Assembly: GCA_014652975.1 (NCBI GenBank)
Contig: BMZV01000001.1
Span: 434,001 to 498,000, forward strand
Reading direction: 5' to 3'
Origin: Kocuria marina
Lineage (GTDB): Bacteria; Actinomycetota; Actinomycetes; Actinomycetales; Micrococcaceae
DNA: 64,000 nt
The notes below the pieces were generated by a model. The model made no database searches. It was not told where the DNA came from and saw only the letters and a list, made by a program, of their open reading frames with translations. Below, piece after piece: positions 42,278-53,098 of the stretch. A program made the position numbers and the translations under genes. How positions within the stretch are numbered: the stretch's first letter is position 1; each line of letters starts with the position of its first letter.

Positions 42278-43279
42278 ATGCAGACCTTCAGCTCGGACCA
42301 GGCCGTGGAACTCGCCGTGGTGCAACGCAGCGGCTTCGTGGAGTCCCGGCACAGCGGATCCGCCGTGGTGCTGGCACCTGACGGATCCGTGGCGTTCTCC
42401 GTGGGCGCTCCGGACGAGGCGATCTTCCCGCGCTCGACCCTCAAGCCGTTCCAAGCGATCGCCGCGATGAAGGCCGGGGCCCCGCTGCGCGGCGAGCAGG
42501 TGGCGATCGCGGCGGCGTCGCACACCGCCACGTTCGACCACCTGGACGCGGTCAACTCGATCCTCAAGGCGGCCGAGCTGGACCCCGAGGCGCTGCAGTG
42601 CCCGCCGGACTGGCCCCAGGACGAGGACACGCGCGCGTGGTTGATCCGCACCGAACGCGGCCGCAACCGCATGTGCATGAACTGTTCGGGCAAGCACGCG
42701 GCGTTCCTGCTCGCGTGCGTGACCAACGGGTGGCCCATCGACTCCTACCTGAATCCCGAGCACCCGCTGCAGCAGCTCGTGATCGAGACCATCGAGGAGT
42801 TCTCCGGCGAGCGCGCCCAGCACGTGGGCGTGGACGGCTGCGGTGCACCGCTCACGGCGATCACCCTCACCGGCCTCGCCCGCATGTACTCCACGCTGGG
42901 GCGCGCCGCACGCAACGTCCAGGCTGACGCCCGCGCCGCGACCGTGGCCACGTCCATGCTCGACTACCCCGAGTACGTCCAGGGCCCGGGGCGTTCGAAC
43001 ACCGTGATCATGGAGGAGCTGGACGTGATCACCAAGCTCGGCGCGGAGGGCGTGCTGGGGCTGGGCACCCGTTCCGGGTGGTCCGTGGCCATCAAGATGC
43101 TGGACGGTTCCTCGCGCGCCAACTCACTCGTGGGCCTCACACTGCTCGCGCACGCGGGTGCCGTTTCCCGGGCCGACGCCGATCGCGTCCTCGAACGCGT
43201 CACGCACCCGATCACCGGGGCCGGGCGGCCCGTGGGTGCCATCGAGCTCGCCGAGCCGCTGCGGGAACTCCTGGGCTGA
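42278..43279 (+). CDS. L-asparaginase II family protein
   Basis: 333 residues. [43 protein letters not shown] and GVDGCGAPL match the Rhizobium-type asparaginase (PF06089), which is unrelated to E. coli AnsB. There is no signal peptide, so it is cytoplasmic. It probably deaminates asparagine or a related amide. An 11-C tract follows the stop. Confidence 0.85.
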   Translation: MQTFSSDQAVELAVVQRSGFVESRHSGSAVVLAPDGSVAFSVGAPDEAIFPRSTLKPFQAIAAMKAGAPLRGEQVAIAAASHTATFDHLDAVNSILKAAELDPEALQCPPDWPQDEDTRAWLIRTERGRNRMCMNCSGKHAAFLLACVTNGWPIDSYLNPEHPLQQLVIETIEEFSGERAQHVGVDGCGAPLTAITLTGLARMYSTLGRAARNVQADARAATVATSMLDYPEYVQGPGRSNTVIMEELDVITKLGAEGVLGLGTRSGWSVAIKMLDGSSRANSLVGLTLLAHAGAVSRADADRVLERVTHPITGAGRPVGAIELAEPLRELLG

Positions 43280-43282
43280 CCG

Positions 43283-43293
43283 CCCCCCCCCCC
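43283..43293. repeat. Homopolymer tract of 11 C
   Basis: Three bases behind the asparaginase stop and 38 bases before the ATG of the next gene, in the spacer that may carry its promoter or leader. Confidence 0.8.
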
Positions 43294-43331
43294 GATCCTC
43301 AATCCGAGATCCACGATCCCAGAGGTGGGCC

Positions 43332-43697
43332 ATGACGATCCGACGCAAGGTCGACCCGGCGGACGGCAGCCTCGCGCTCGCGCGCTGGCGTCGATCCCCT
43401 GACGAGGCCGACCGCCGCACCACGGCCACCGCGGTGCGCTACTGCCTCGAGGAACTCGCGAGTCGCGCTGAGGGCAATTCCGTGGAGGTGCGCGTGCCGC
43501 CCTTCGGCGTGACCCAGTGCGTCCCCGGTCCGCGCCACACGCGCGGCACCCCACCCAACGTGGTGGAGACCGACGCCACCACGTGGCTCGCGCTCGCGAC
43601 CGGACGCGCACGGTGGACCGACAGCGTCCGCGAGGGCAGCGTCGCGGCGTCCGGGACGCGCACCGACCTCAGCGCGTGGCTCCCGCTGTTCGGCTGA
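43332..43697 (+). CDS. Sterol-carrier-family-like small protein
   Basis: 121 residues, ATG 43332 behind GAGGTGG. It has [30 protein letters not shown] and later [12 protein letters not shown], a pattern I know from the actinobacterial sterol carrier family (SCP-2-related) proteins encoded just before purF. Function unknown; the carrier role is by name only. Confidence 0.7.
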   Translation: MTIRRKVDPADGSLALARWRRSPDEADRRTTATAVRYCLEELASRAEGNSVEVRVPPFGVTQCVPGPRHTRGTPPNVVETDATTWLALATGRARWTDSVREGSVAASGTRTDLSAWLPLFG

Positions 43698-43768
43698 GGC
43701 ACCACCCACGCCCCACCGACGACATCGCGTGGCCCGCGCACGCCCGGATGCGCGATAACCTGGAAACC

Positions 43769-44110
43769 ATGAGCTCCGCCGATCCCGAGACGCCCGCGCC
43801 CGCCTCGCAGCCCGGTTCCGCCACCGAACGGATGACGGTGCGCCGCGCCCCCAACATGATCGCGTTCCTCATCACGGGCGCGGCCGTCGGGGCCATCGCG
43901 GGACTGCTCGTGGGGGCGCTGGGCCCCGGATCGCTCGCCTACACCCGCGGGGCCATCATCGGGTTCTTCCTCATGACGTTCCTGATCGTGGGTGCGACCG
44001 TGGGTGCCGTGGTGGCACTCGTCCTGGACCGGATCTCCCTCAAACGCTCCCGGCACGTGACCGCGGAGGTCCAGGATCTTCACGGGGCGGACGAGCGCCC
44101 CGGCACATGA
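43769..44110 (+). CDS. Small membrane protein upstream of purF
   Basis: 113 residues. A polar Ser/Pro N-terminus (about 30) is followed by two membrane segments (MIAFLITGAAVGAIAGLLVG and GAIIGFFLMTFLIVGATVG) and a charged tail. No functional motif. The gene position before purF recurs in Micrococcaceae, as far as I know. 12 bases separate it from purF. Confidence 0.75.
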   Translation: MSSADPETPAPASQPGSATERMTVRRAPNMIAFLITGAAVGAIAGLLVGALGPGSLAYTRGAIIGFFLMTFLIVGATVGAVVALVLDRISLKRSRHVTAEVQDLHGADERPGT

Positions 44111-44122
44111 GACACTGTCTGC

Positions 44123-45664
44123 GTGGTTCGAGCTGACGGAAAACTCTCTCACGACCTCTTGCCCGGAGAAAAAGGCCCCCAGGACGCGTGCGGCGTGTTC
44201 GGCGTGTGGGCCCCGGGCGAGGACGTCGCCAAACTGACGTACTACGGCCTGTACGCGCTGCAGCACCGCGGGCAGGAGTCCGCGGGCATCGCGACGTCCG
44301 ACGGGGAACGGATCTCGGTCTACAAGGACATGGGGCTCGTGTCCCAGGTCTTCGACGAGACCACGCTCAACACCCTCAAGGGGTACCTGGCCGTGGGACA
44401 TGCGCGCTACTCCACCACGGGTGCGTCCCACTGGGCCAATGCCCAGCCCACCCTGGGTGCCACCCCGCACGGCACGCTCGCGCTCGCGCACAACGGCAAC
44501 CTGACCAACTCCGCCGAGCTCTACGACCTGCTGCTCGACAAGTCCGGGTTCCCGTCCCGCGGTGAGATCGCCCGGGGCAACACCACGGACACCGCGTTGA
44601 TCACCGCGCTGCTCGCGGAGCACCCCCTAAACTCGCTCGAGGAGGCGGCCATGATGCTGCTGCCCCGGCTCGTGGGGTCCTTCTGTCTCACGTTCATGGA
44701 CGAGGCCACACTCTACGCCGCGCGCGATCCCCTGGGCGTGCGTCCCCTCGTGCTGGGCCGACTGGAACGCGGCTGGGTCGTGGCCTCCGAGACCGCTGCG
44801 CTGGACATCGTGGGCGCCTCCCTCGTGCGCGAGGTGGAACCTGGTGAGTTCATCGCAATCGACGAGAACGGCCTGCGTTCGCGCCGTTTCGCGGAGGCGA
44901 AGCCCGCGGGGTGCGTGTTCGAGTACGTGTACCTGGCCCGCCCCGACACCACGATCGCCGGGCGCTCCGTGTACGAGTCCCGCGTGGAGATGGGCCGACA
45001 ACTCGCGCGCGAGCATGCCGTGAACGCGGACCTCGTGATGCCCACCCCCGAGTCCGGGACCCCCGCCGCGATCGGATACGCGGAGGCCTCGGGCATCCCG
45101 TTCGGACACGGACTCGTGAAGAACTCCTACGTGGGCCGCACGTTCATCGAGCCCTCGGACACCATCCGTCAGCTCGGGATCCGGCTCAAGCTCAACCCCC
45201 TGCGTTCGATCGTGGCGGGCAAGCGCCTGGTGGTCGTGGACGACTCGATCGTGCGCGGCAACACCCAGCGGGCCCTCGTGCGCATGCTGCGTGAAGCGGG
45301 GGCGGCGGAGATCCACGTGCGGATCTCCTCCCCGCCCATCAAGTGGCCGTGCTTCTACGGCATCGACTTCGCGTCCCCCGCGGAGCTGATCGCCAACGGG
45401 CTCGCCGTGGAGGACGTCCGCGCCTCCCTGGGCGCCGATTCCCTGGGGTACATCTCCGAGGAGGGGATGATCGAGGCCACCGCCCGCCCCCGTTCCACCC
45501 TGTGCACCGCGTGCTTCTCGGGTGATTACCCCACGGCCCTGCCCAAGGCGGACCGGCTCGGCAAGTCCGTGCTGGAATCCCCCGGGGCCCACGCGGAACC
45601 TTCCGAGGACCTCGTGGACCCAGCACCGCGCACCGACACCGCCCACGAGGAGACCACCGCATGA
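44123..45664 (+). CDS. purF: Amidophosphoribosyltransferase
   Basis: 513 residues from GTG 44123. The catalytic Cys23 follows a short propeptide (QDACGVFGVW), so N-terminal processing is expected as in Bacillus PurF. The glutaminase domain has HARYSTTG, and the PRPP loop is VVVDDSIVRGNT. Cysteines in KWPCFYG and STLCTACFSGDYP fit the 4Fe-4S-type enzyme. First committed step of purine synthesis. ATGA overlap with purM. Confidence 0.97.
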   Translation: MVRADGKLSHDLLPGEKGPQDACGVFGVWAPGEDVAKLTYYGLYALQHRGQESAGIATSDGERISVYKDMGLVSQVFDETTLNTLKGYLAVGHARYSTTGASHWANAQPTLGATPHGTLALAHNGNLTNSAELYDLLLDKSGFPSRGEIARGNTTDTALITALLAEHPLNSLEEAAMMLLPRLVGSFCLTFMDEATLYAARDPLGVRPLVLGRLERGWVVASETAALDIVGASLVREVEPGEFIAIDENGLRSRRFAEAKPAGCVFEYVYLARPDTTIAGRSVYESRVEMGRQLAREHAVNADLVMPTPESGTPAAIGYAEASGIPFGHGLVKNSYVGRTFIEPSDTIRQLGIRLKLNPLRSIVAGKRLVVVDDSIVRGNTQRALVRMLREAGAAEIHVRISSPPIKWPCFYGIDFASPAELIANGLAVEDVRASLGADSLGYISEEGMIEATARPRSTLCTACFSGDYPTALPKADRLGKSVLESPGAHAEPSEDLVDPAPRTDTAHEETTA

Positions 45665-46821
45665 GCCAGTCCCGAGCCCACGGCACGGAAGCCGTCACCT
45701 ACGCGAGCGCGGGGGTGGACGTCGAGGCCGGGGACCGCGCCGTCGAACTCATGAAGTCCGCCGTGAAGGCGACCCACACGTCCGGCGTGGTGGGCGGCGT
45801 GGGCGGCTTCGCCGGGCTCTTCGACGTCTCCGAGCTCACCGGCTACCGCAAGCCCTACCTGGCCACGTCCACGGACGGCGTGGGCACCAAGGTCGCGATC
45901 GCCCAGTCCCTGGACGTCCACGACACCATCGGGTGGGACCTCGTGGGCATGGTCGTGGACGACATCGTGGTCGTGGGCGCCAAGCCGCTGTTCATGACCG
46001 ACTACATCGCGACCGGCAAGGTGGTCCCGGAACGCATCGCGGACATCGTGCGGGGCATCGCCGCGGCGTGCGAGGCCGCGGGCACCGCCCTCGTGGGCGG
46101 AGAGACCGCCGAGCACCCCGGGCTGCTGGGCGTGGACGAGTACGACGTCGCCGGTGCGGCCACCGGCGTGATCGAGGCGGACGAACTGCTCGGCCCGCAG
46201 CGCGTGCGTGACGGGGACGTCGTGATCGGCATGGCGTCCTCCGGGCTGCACTCCAACGGGTACTCCCTGGTGCGCCGGGTCATCAACGTGGCCGGTTGGC
46301 AGCTGGACCGCCAGGTCAGCGAACTGGGCCGGACCCTGGGCGAGGAACTGCTCGAACCCACGCGCGTCTACGCGGCGGACGTCCTGGACCTCGCGCGGGC
46401 GTTCCCCGTGAACGGTCCGGACGGCACCACGGGCCACGGCGTGCGCGGCTTCTCCCACGTGACCGGCGGTGGTCTCGCGGCCAACCTGGCGCGTGTTCTG
46501 CCCGCGGACCTGCAGGCCACGGTGGAGCGCTCCACGTGGTCCCTGCCGCCCGTGTTCCAGCTCGTGGCGCAGCTCGGTCAGGTGCCCCTGGCGGACCTCG
46601 AGCGCACGCTCAACCTGGGCGTGGGCATGGTCGCGATCGTGGACCCCGCCGTGGCCGACGCCGCCGTGGCCCATCTCACCGAACGCGGGCTGCCGTCCTG
46701 GATCATGGGCCGCGTGGGTCCCGTGGACCCGGATGCCTCCCGCCACGGCAGTGACTGGGTGCAAGGCGCCAAGGGCGTGGCCGGCGGCGGCGTGCTCATG
46801 ACAGGTGACTACGCCCTCTGA
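45661..46821 (+). CDS. purM: Phosphoribosylformylglycinamidine cyclo-ligase (AIR synthetase)
   Basis: 386 residues. TYASAGVDVEAGDRAVELMK, STDGVGTKVAIA, DDIVVVGAKPLFMTDYI, GGETAEHPG and GFSHVTGGGLAANLAR are the standard motifs. Converts FGAM to AIR. It is the second gene of the purFM pair, followed by a perfect bidirectional terminator. Confidence 0.97.
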   Translation: MSQSRAHGTEAVTYASAGVDVEAGDRAVELMKSAVKATHTSGVVGGVGGFAGLFDVSELTGYRKPYLATSTDGVGTKVAIAQSLDVHDTIGWDLVGMVVDDIVVVGAKPLFMTDYIATGKVVPERIADIVRGIAAACEAAGTALVGGETAEHPGLLGVDEYDVAGAATGVIEADELLGPQRVRDGDVVIGMASSGLHSNGYSLVRRVINVAGWQLDRQVSELGRTLGEELLEPTRVYAADVLDLARAFPVNGPDGTTGHGVRGFSHVTGGGLAANLARVLPADLQATVERSTWSLPPVFQLVAQLGQVPLADLERTLNLGVGMVAIVDPAVADAAVAHLTERGLPSWIMGRVGPVDPDASRHGSDWVQGAKGVAGGGVLMTGDYAL

Positions 46822-46854
46822 ACGCGCACCGAGCGCCCGCGACGCGACGGGCAC

Positions 46855-46894
46855 GCAAGGAACCGCCCACACGCTCGTGTGGGCGGTTCCTTGC
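46855..46894. terminator. Bidirectional terminator between purM and the DUF3073 gene
   Basis: A 19-bp perfect stem, GCAAGGAACCGCCCACACG with its complement after two bases, ends in TTCCTTGC on plus and the same on minus. Confidence 0.88.
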
Positions 46895-46941
46895 TCTGCT
46901 GGTCACGATGACGACGCCGCCGCGGTGGCGCGGCGAGCGGA

Positions 46942-47142
46942 TCAGTCGTAGTCCGAGTACTTCTCCGCGTAGGTCGAGTAGTCGTCCTCATCCTCGGGAC
47001 GTTCCTCGTGATCCATGGCTCGGGAGGACGGTTTGCTGCTGCGCAACTCCCGCTGCAACGCCGAATAGTCGGTCTGCGGGCTGAAGTACTTCATCTCCCG
47101 CGCCTGTCGTGTCGCCTTCGCCTTTTGACGGCCGCGCCCCAT
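46942..47142 (-). CDS. DUF3073 protein
   Basis: 66 residues from ATG 47142. It starts MGRGRQKAKATRQAREMKYF and ends in an acidic Tyr-rich tail (DEDDYSTYAEKYSDYD). This is the DUF3073 pattern, conserved next to purM in actinobacteria. Highly charged; function unknown. Confidence 0.9.
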   Translation of the reverse strand: MGRGRQKAKATRQAREMKYFSPQTDYSALQRELRSSKPSSRAMDHEERPEDEDDYSTYAEKYSDYD

Positions 47143-47420
47143 GGCGTGACCCCCTCTGCGTCTCGTGTCCGATCGGCGGTACCGTGTTGAGCACACAGTA
47201 CGGCCCCGGAGTGTCTTGTCAGTTTTTCGTGTGTCCAGGGTACATGTTTTGTACGCTTCTCGCGCACCCGCACGCCGTGCGTCCACCCCGGGCGAATCCC
47301 GGGCGAATCCCGGGCCCTCACGGCGTGGTTCGAGGAAACTCGCGGGGCGAATCCGGCCGGTACAGTGAAACGGCCCCGGCGGCGCAGTCCGCACATTCCC
47401 CGCACCAGAGCAGGTTTGCC

Positions 47421-49325
47421 ATGAGTTCATCCCCGCGGAGGGTCCCGCCCTCCGAGAGTCCGTATCCCCATGACACCCACCCGGGCCTGGTGCCCGGGGT
47501 CTCGGTGGAGGAGCAGCGGGTGCGCTACCGCACGGACAAGATCACGTTCGGGGTCGCCGGAGCACTGATCGTGGGGTTCGTGGTGTGGGGTGCGGTCTCC
47601 ACCGAATCGCTCACCACGGTGTCCAAAGGTGCGCTGGACGCGGTGGTGACCTACGGCGGATGGGTCTTCACCTTGTTGGCCGCCGTGATGCTGTTGTTCC
47701 TGCTCTTCGTGGGGTTCTCACGCTACGGCCGGATCCCTCTGGGCAAGGACGGCGAGGAACCGGCCTACTCCATGGGGTCGTGGATCGCCATGCTCTTCGC
47801 GGCGGGGATGGGCGTGGGGCTCATCTTCTTCGGTGTCTACGAACCCGTCACGTACTACATGACCCCTCCCCCGGGACGCGCCGCGGCGCAGAGCTACCAC
47901 GCGATGCATTCCGCACTCGCACAGACCATCTTCCACTGGGGACTGCAGGCGTGGGCCATCTACGCGCTCGTGGGGGCGGCCGTGGGCTACGCGGGCTATC
48001 GCCGTGGGCGGCCCCTGCTGATGTCCGCGATCTTCGGCCAGCGCGCGCACCTGAGCGTGGGCGGGCGGCTCATCGACATGTTCGCGATCGTGGGCATCCT
48101 CTTCGCGACCTCCGCCTCCCTGGGATTGGGCACGCTGCAGATCGGCCGCGGTCTGCAGATCATCACCGGTCTCGGTGAGGTGGGCAACGCGGTGCTGATC
48201 GCGATCATCGCGGTGCTCACGTGCGTGTTCCTGATCTCCGCGGTCTCCGGCGTGGCCAAGGGGATCCGCAGGCTCTCGAACTTCAACATGGTGCTCGCGG
48301 CCGTGGTCGCGTTCTTCCTGTTCGTGGCGGGCCCCACCGTGTTCCTGCTGAACTTCATCCCCTCGGTCGTGGGCACGTACTTCGGTGAGATGTTCCAGAT
48401 GCTGTCCCTCTCCGCGTCCTGGGGCAGGGAGGCCGAGGAATTCATGCGCTCATGGACCCTGTTCTACTGGGCGTGGTGGGTTTCGTGGGCGCCGTTCGTG
48501 GGCGTGTTCGTGGCCCGCATCTCCCGCGGGCGCACCCTGCGCCAGTATGTGAGCGTGGTACTGCTGGCACCCACCGTGATCTGTGTGCTCGCGTTCTCGG
48601 TCTTCGGCGGCACCGCCATCTGGTTGCAGCGCGACGGCGTGGACATCGCGGGTGCCGCGTCCCCCGAGGACATGCTCTTCCGCGTCCTGGACGCCCTGCC
48701 GTTCGCGCAGATCACGCCCATTGCGATCATCGTGCTGCTGGCCGTCTTCTTCATTACGTCCGCGGACTCCGCGACGCTCGTGATGGCGTCCATGTCCCAG
48801 CAGGGCAAGCCCGAACCGGACCGGAAGATCATCATCTTCTGGGGTGTGGCCCTGGCCGGGGTGTCCTCCGTGATGCTCGCGGTGGGCGGGGCGAACGCCC
48901 TGCAGGGTCTGCAGGACCTCGTGACCGTGGCGGCGCTGCCGTTCGCGGTGATCCTGCTGGCCCTGATCCCGGCGTTCCTGCGGGACCTCTCCACCGATCC
49001 CATGAGTCTGCGCCACCACTACGCGCGCACGGCGCTCGACAACGCGGTACGCCAGGGCATGGACGAGCACGGGGACGACTTCGCCCTGGAGGTCCGCCAC
49101 CAGGAGGGCCCCGCCGCGGCCGGTCACGACGTGGACTCCACGGGGGAGCGCATGAGTTCGTGGTACCAGCGCACCGACGAGAACGGTCAGCCCGTGGAGT
49201 ACGACTACCGTCAGGACACCTACGTGGACGCGCGGCCGGCCGTGGCCGATCAGCCGGCCGCGGGCGAGAGGCCCACCGTGGATGAGCGGTCGCCCCGGAA
49301 CGGACGACCGCCCGAGCAGCACTAG
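47421..49325 (+). CDS. BCCT-family betaine/choline/carnitine transporter
   Basis: 634 residues, ATG 47421 behind GAGCAGG. Twelve membrane segments. The glycine-rich GMGVGLIFFGVYEPVTYY and the tryptophan-rich WTLFYWAWWVSWAPFVGVF with RISRGRT are the sodium and substrate sites. The C-terminal 100 residues are hydrophilic and may sense osmotic stress as in BetP. It imports compatible solutes. The 278-base upstream region contains two CCGGGCGAATC repeats (47289-47310) but no operator I can name. Confidence 0.93.
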   Translation: MSSSPRRVPPSESPYPHDTHPGLVPGVSVEEQRVRYRTDKITFGVAGALIVGFVVWGAVSTESLTTVSKGALDAVVTYGGWVFTLLAAVMLLFLLFVGFSRYGRIPLGKDGEEPAYSMGSWIAMLFAAGMGVGLIFFGVYEPVTYYMTPPPGRAAAQSYHAMHSALAQTIFHWGLQAWAIYALVGAAVGYAGYRRGRPLLMSAIFGQRAHLSVGGRLIDMFAIVGILFATSASLGLGTLQIGRGLQIITGLGEVGNAVLIAIIAVLTCVFLISAVSGVAKGIRRLSNFNMVLAAVVAFFLFVAGPTVFLLNFIPSVVGTYFGEMFQMLSLSASWGREAEEFMRSWTLFYWAWWVSWAPFVGVFVARISRGRTLRQYVSVVLLAPTVICVLAFSVFGGTAIWLQRDGVDIAGAASPEDMLFRVLDALPFAQITPIAIIVLLAVFFITSADSATLVMASMSQQGKPEPDRKIIIFWGVALAGVSSVMLAVGGANALQGLQDLVTVAALPFAVILLALIPAFLRDLSTDPMSLRHHYARTALDNAVRQGMDEHGDDFALEVRHQEGPAAAGHDVDSTGERMSSWYQRTDENGQPVEYDYRQDTYVDARPAVADQPAAGERPTVDERSPRNGRPPEQH

Positions 49326-49376
49326 GCTCCTCGGGCGGTCTCGGTCACCGCGAACGCATCCGCGGTAGCCGGGGTG

Positions 49377-52067
49377 TCACTCGTCGACGATCTCCGCGTC
49401 CACGACGTCGTCGCCGCTGTCCCGCGCCGGGGCGTCGTGGGCGTGCGCGGCGTCGTCGTCCTGCGGGTCGTCGCCGTGCGAAGCGGTGACAGTCAGGCCG
49501 TCCTGAGCGACGTCCGGGTTGACGTCCACGAGCACGGTGTCCCCGTCCGTGATGGCGCCGGAGAGCAGCCCGCGCGCCAAGCGGTCACCGATCTCGCGCT
49601 GCACGAGCCGACGCAGCGGGCGGGCACCGTAGGCGGGGTCGTAGCCCGTGATACCCAGCCACTCGCTAGCCCCGGGCGTGACCTCCAAGGACAGGCGCCG
49701 CTGCTCGAGACGGTGCGCGAGCTGGGCCACCTGGATGTCCACGATCTTGGCCAGGTCCTCGGTGCTCAGCGGGTCGAACATGATGATGTCGTCCAACCGG
49801 TTGAGGAACTCCGGCTTGAACGAGGCGTTGACCACGCCCATCACGGCGTTCTTCTTGGCCTCCTCGTCCATGGTGGGATCCACCAGGAACTGGCTGCCCA
49901 TGTTCGAGGTCAGGATCAGGATCACGTTGCGGAAGTCCACCGTGCGGCCCTGCCCGTCGGTCAGGCGACCGTCGTCCAGGACCTGCAGCAGGATGTCGAA
50001 GACCTCGGGATGGGCCTTCTCGACCTCGTCGAGCAGCACCACCGAGTACGGACGACGCCGCACGGCCTCGGTCAGCTGTCCGCCCTCGTCGTAGCCCACG
50101 TACCCCGGAGGGGCGCCGACCAGGCGTGAGACGGAGTGCTTCTCCGAGTACTCGGACATGTCGATGCGGATCAGGGCGCGCTCGTCGTCGAACTGGAAGT
50201 CCGCGAGGGACTTGGCCAGCTCGGTCTTGCCCACGCCCGTGGGACCCAGGAACAGGAACGAGCCGATGGGGCGGTCCGGGTCCGAGATCCCCGCGCGGGA
50301 ACGCCGTACGGCGTCCGCGACCGCACTCACGGCCGGCTTCTGCCCGATCAGGCGCTTGCCCAGCAGCTGCTCCATGTGCAGCAGCTTGTCGGACTCGCCC
50401 TGCAGCATCTTGCCCGCGGGGATACCGGTCCACGCGGAGATCACCTCGGCGATGTCGTCCGCGGTAACCTCCTCCGAGACCATGGTGTCATGCCGGGCCC
50501 CGGCCTCCTCCTGCGCCTGTGCGGCGTCCAGGTCCTTCTGCAGAGCCGGGATCTCGCCGTACAGCAAGCGGGAGGCCTCCCCCAAGTCACCGTTGCGCTG
50601 GGCGCGTTCGGCCTGCGAGCGCAGGTCGTCGATCTGCGCCTTGAGGTCACCCACGCGGTTGAGTCCGGCCTTCTCGGCCTCCCACCGCGCGTTGAGGGCA
50701 TCCAGCTCGGCCTCCTTGTCCGCCTTGTCCTGGCGCAGAGCGGCCAGACGTTCGACGGACGCGGGGTCTGTCTCCCCGTCCAGGGCCAGTTCCTCCATGG
50801 TCAAGCGGTCCACGGAGCGGCGCAGCTCGTCGATCTCCTCCGGGGCGGAATCGATCTCCATGCGCAACCGGGACGCGGCCTCGTCAATCAGGTCGATGGC
50901 CTTGTCCGGGAGCTGACGGCTGGGGATGTAACGCTGGGACAGTTGAGCGGCGGCAACGAGTGCCGAGTCCGCGATCTGCACCTTGTGGTGCGCCTCGTAA
51001 CGCTCCTTCAACCCGCGCAGGATCGCCACGGTGTCCTCGACCGAGGGCTCCCCCACGTAGACCTGCTGGAACCGACGCTCCAGGGCGGCGTCCTTCTCGA
51101 TGTTCTCGCGGTACTCGTCCAGCGTGGTGGCACCAATCAGGCGCAGCTCACCGCGGGCCAGCATGGGCTTGAGCATGTTGCCCGCGTCCATGGACCCCTC
51201 GGACGCACCCGCGCCCACGACCGTGTGGATCTCGTCGATGAACGTGACGATCTGACCCTCGGACTTCTTGATCTCGTCCAGGACGGCCTTGAGGCGTTCC
51301 TCGAACTCCCCGCGGTACTTGGCGCCGGCCACCATGGACCCCAGGTCCAGGGAGATCAGGGTCTTGCCGCGCAGCGACTCGGGTACGTCCCCGGCCACCA
51401 TGCGCTGGGCGAGGCCCTCGACCACGGCGGTCTTACCCACACCGGGCTCACCGATCAGCACGGGGTTGTTCTTGGTCCGGCGCGAGAGCACCTGGACCAC
51501 GCGGCGGATCTCCGAGTCACGCCCGATCACGGGATCGAGCTTCCCCTCGCGGGCGATCGCCGTGAGGTCCGTGCCGAACTTCTCGAGGGACTGGAAGGTC
51601 CCCTCCGGGTCCGGGCTGGTGACCCGGCGGTCACCGCGCACCTGCGGGATGGCCTGTGCGAGCGCCTCCGTGGTCACGCCCGCCGCCTGCAGCGCCTCGG
51701 CGGTCTTGTCGCGTCCCGCGGCCAGACCGTAGAGCAGGTGCTCGGTGGAGACGTACTCGTCCTTGAGGTCACGCGCGTAGTTCTCCGCGGCCTGCAGTGC
51801 CTGCAGCGCGGTGCGGCTCAGCTGGGGCTGGGCCGTGGAGGTCCCGGATGCGCTGGGCATCTCGTGGATGATGTTGCTCGCCTTGATGGACACGGCGTCC
51901 GCGTTGGCACCGGTGGCCTGTAGGACAGCGACGGCCACGCCGTCGCGCTGGTCCATGAGCGCCTTGAGGACGTGGGCGGGCTCGATATTGGGGTTGCCCG
52001 CGGTCGCGGCATTCGACGCTGCAGCGCTCAGGGCTTCTTGAGACTTGGTCGTGAACTTGGTGTCCAC
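49377..52067 (-). CDS. clpB: ClpB chaperone (disaggregase)
   Basis: 896 residues from GTG 52067 with AAGGAG at good spacing. An N domain ([19 protein letters not shown]), AAA1 with GEPGVGKT and [12 protein letters not shown], a coiled-coil middle domain (about 400-520), and AAA2 with GPTGVGKT and [12 protein letters not shown] are all intact. It works with DnaK to refold aggregates. The C-terminus has an extra acidic/His tail. A HAIR-like repeat lies 44 bases upstream. Confidence 0.97.
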   Translation of the reverse strand: MDTKFTTKSQEALSAAASNAATAGNPNIEPAHVLKALMDQRDGVAVAVLQATGANADAVSIKASNIIHEMPSASGTSTAQPQLSRTALQALQAAENYARDLKDEYVSTEHLLYGLAAGRDKTAEALQAAGVTTEALAQAIPQVRGDRRVTSPDPEGTFQSLEKFGTDLTAIAREGKLDPVIGRDSEIRRVVQVLSRRTKNNPVLIGEPGVGKTAVVEGLAQRMVAGDVPESLRGKTLISLDLGSMVAGAKYRGEFEERLKAVLDEIKKSEGQIVTFIDEIHTVVGAGASEGSMDAGNMLKPMLARGELRLIGATTLDEYRENIEKDAALERRFQQVYVGEPSVEDTVAILRGLKERYEAHHKVQIADSALVAAAQLSQRYIPSRQLPDKAIDLIDEAASRLRMEIDSAPEEIDELRRSVDRLTMEELALDGETDPASVERLAALRQDKADKEAELDALNARWEAEKAGLNRVGDLKAQIDDLRSQAERAQRNGDLGEASRLLYGEIPALQKDLDAAQAQEEAGARHDTMVSEEVTADDIAEVISAWTGIPAGKMLQGESDKLLHMEQLLGKRLIGQKPAVSAVADAVRRSRAGISDPDRPIGSFLFLGPTGVGKTELAKSLADFQFDDERALIRIDMSEYSEKHSVSRLVGAPPGYVGYDEGGQLTEAVRRRPYSVVLLDEVEKAHPEVFDILLQVLDDGRLTDGQGRTVDFRNVILILTSNMGSQFLVDPTMDEEAKKNAVMGVVNASFKPEFLNRLDDIIMFDPLSTEDLAKIVDIQVAQLAHRLEQRRLSLEVTPGASEWLGITGYDPAYGARPLRRLVQREIGDRLARGLLSGAITDGDTVLVDVNPDVAQDGLTVTASHGDDPQDDDAAHAHDAPARDSGDDVVDAEIVDE

Positions 52068-52110
52068 GGCGGCTCCTTCCGACAGTAGTGATGACGTTGA
52101 CTTCAGTTAA

Positions 52111-52131
52111 CTTGAGTCTACTACGCTCAAC
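52111..52131. promoter_or_regulatory. HAIR-like element (HspR site) upstream of clpB
   Basis: CTTGAGT-N7-GCTCAAC resembles the HspR target CTTGAGT-N7-ACTCAAG with two mismatches, at a position that would cover the clpB promoter. HspR controls clpB in other actinobacteria. Confidence 0.6.
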
Positions 52132-52303
52132 TTGATACGGGAAGCCCGATATTCCGCTCAGCGCGAAATGATTTGTCAATTCATTTTCCATTCCGGGTTT
52201 TCGGCCTAACCGGGTGGAAATAGATTATCGAATGCTCTATACCAATCCCCCGATAATATGTAGCCTTATTAAATCCACCACATGCTGTAGGAAAGGTGCC
52301 ACT

Positions 52304-53098
52304 ATGAGCAACAACAACGATCAGCGTCGAGCTGGTCAACAGACCCACTCCCAGGGTTCCACCGAGGTCCCGTCCAAGAAGGACGTCGCCGCGGAATCCG
52401 GCAAGGTCGAGGCGCAGCAGCTCAAGAACGAGGCGGCTGGATCCGGCCGCCGCGTGAAAGAGACCGCCAAGGAGCAGGCCGTCGCCGCCAAGGACGAGGC
52501 CATGGGCCAGGCGCACGACCTGTGGGGCCGCCTCAAGGAAGACCTACAGGGCTACGTGGGCCCGCAGCAGGAGCGCCTCGCATCGACCGTCCGCTCCGTG
52601 AGCGATGAGGTGGACGCCATCTCCCAGGGCAAGAAGCCGGAGACCGAGTACGTCAGTGGCCTGCTCGGCAACGCCTCGGGCACCGTGAACTCCCTCGCGT
52701 CCTCGCTGGAGAACAAGGACCCGCAGCAGCTGCTCGGTGACGTACGCCGTTTCGCTGCCCGCCGTCCCGGGACCTTCCTGGCCATCGCGGCCGGCATCGG
52801 TCTGCTCGCCGGGCGCGCCACGCGCAGCGCCAAGGACAGCGACGAGATCGGCAACGACCACCACGACACCGTCGCCCGCACCCAGGCACCCGCGTACGGC
52901 ACCCCCAGCACGGGTGACACGTACGCGTACCGCAACGACACCCGTGGCGAGGGCACCCGCACCTACACCGACCGGGTTCCCGGCACGGTCTACCCGGATC
53001 AGCGCGACGCGCAGGTTCCCGGCACCACGTACCCCGGTCAGGGCGACACCCAGGTCCCCGGCACCACCTACCCCGGACAAGGCAGTGAGCGTCGATGA
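52304..53098 (+). CDS. Uncharacterised stress/envelope protein with C-terminal VPGTxYPxQ repeats
   Basis: 264 residues. A charged Ala/Lys/Glu-rich N-terminal half resembles LEA-type or CsbD-like sequence. A conserved block follows (GLLGNASGTVNSLASSLENKD and RRFAARRPGTFLAIAAGIGLLAGR), with one membrane segment near 160-178. The tail carries three VPGTxYPxQ repeats. It overlaps the next gene and starts a three-gene unit with a holin-like DUF1469 and a DUF3618 protein, a set that accompanies envelope stress functions in Micrococcales. Divergent from clpB through an AT-rich promoter zone with a GATAATATG -10-like element. Confidence 0.75.
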   Translation: MSNNNDQRRAGQQTHSQGSTEVPSKKDVAAESGKVEAQQLKNEAAGSGRRVKETAKEQAVAAKDEAMGQAHDLWGRLKEDLQGYVGPQQERLASTVRSVSDEVDAISQGKKPETEYVSGLLGNASGTVNSLASSLENKDPQQLLGDVRRFAARRPGTFLAIAAGIGLLAGRATRSAKDSDEIGNDHHDTVARTQAPAYGTPSTGDTYAYRNDTRGEGTRTYTDRVPGTVYPDQRDAQVPGTTYPGQGDTQVPGTTYPGQGSERR

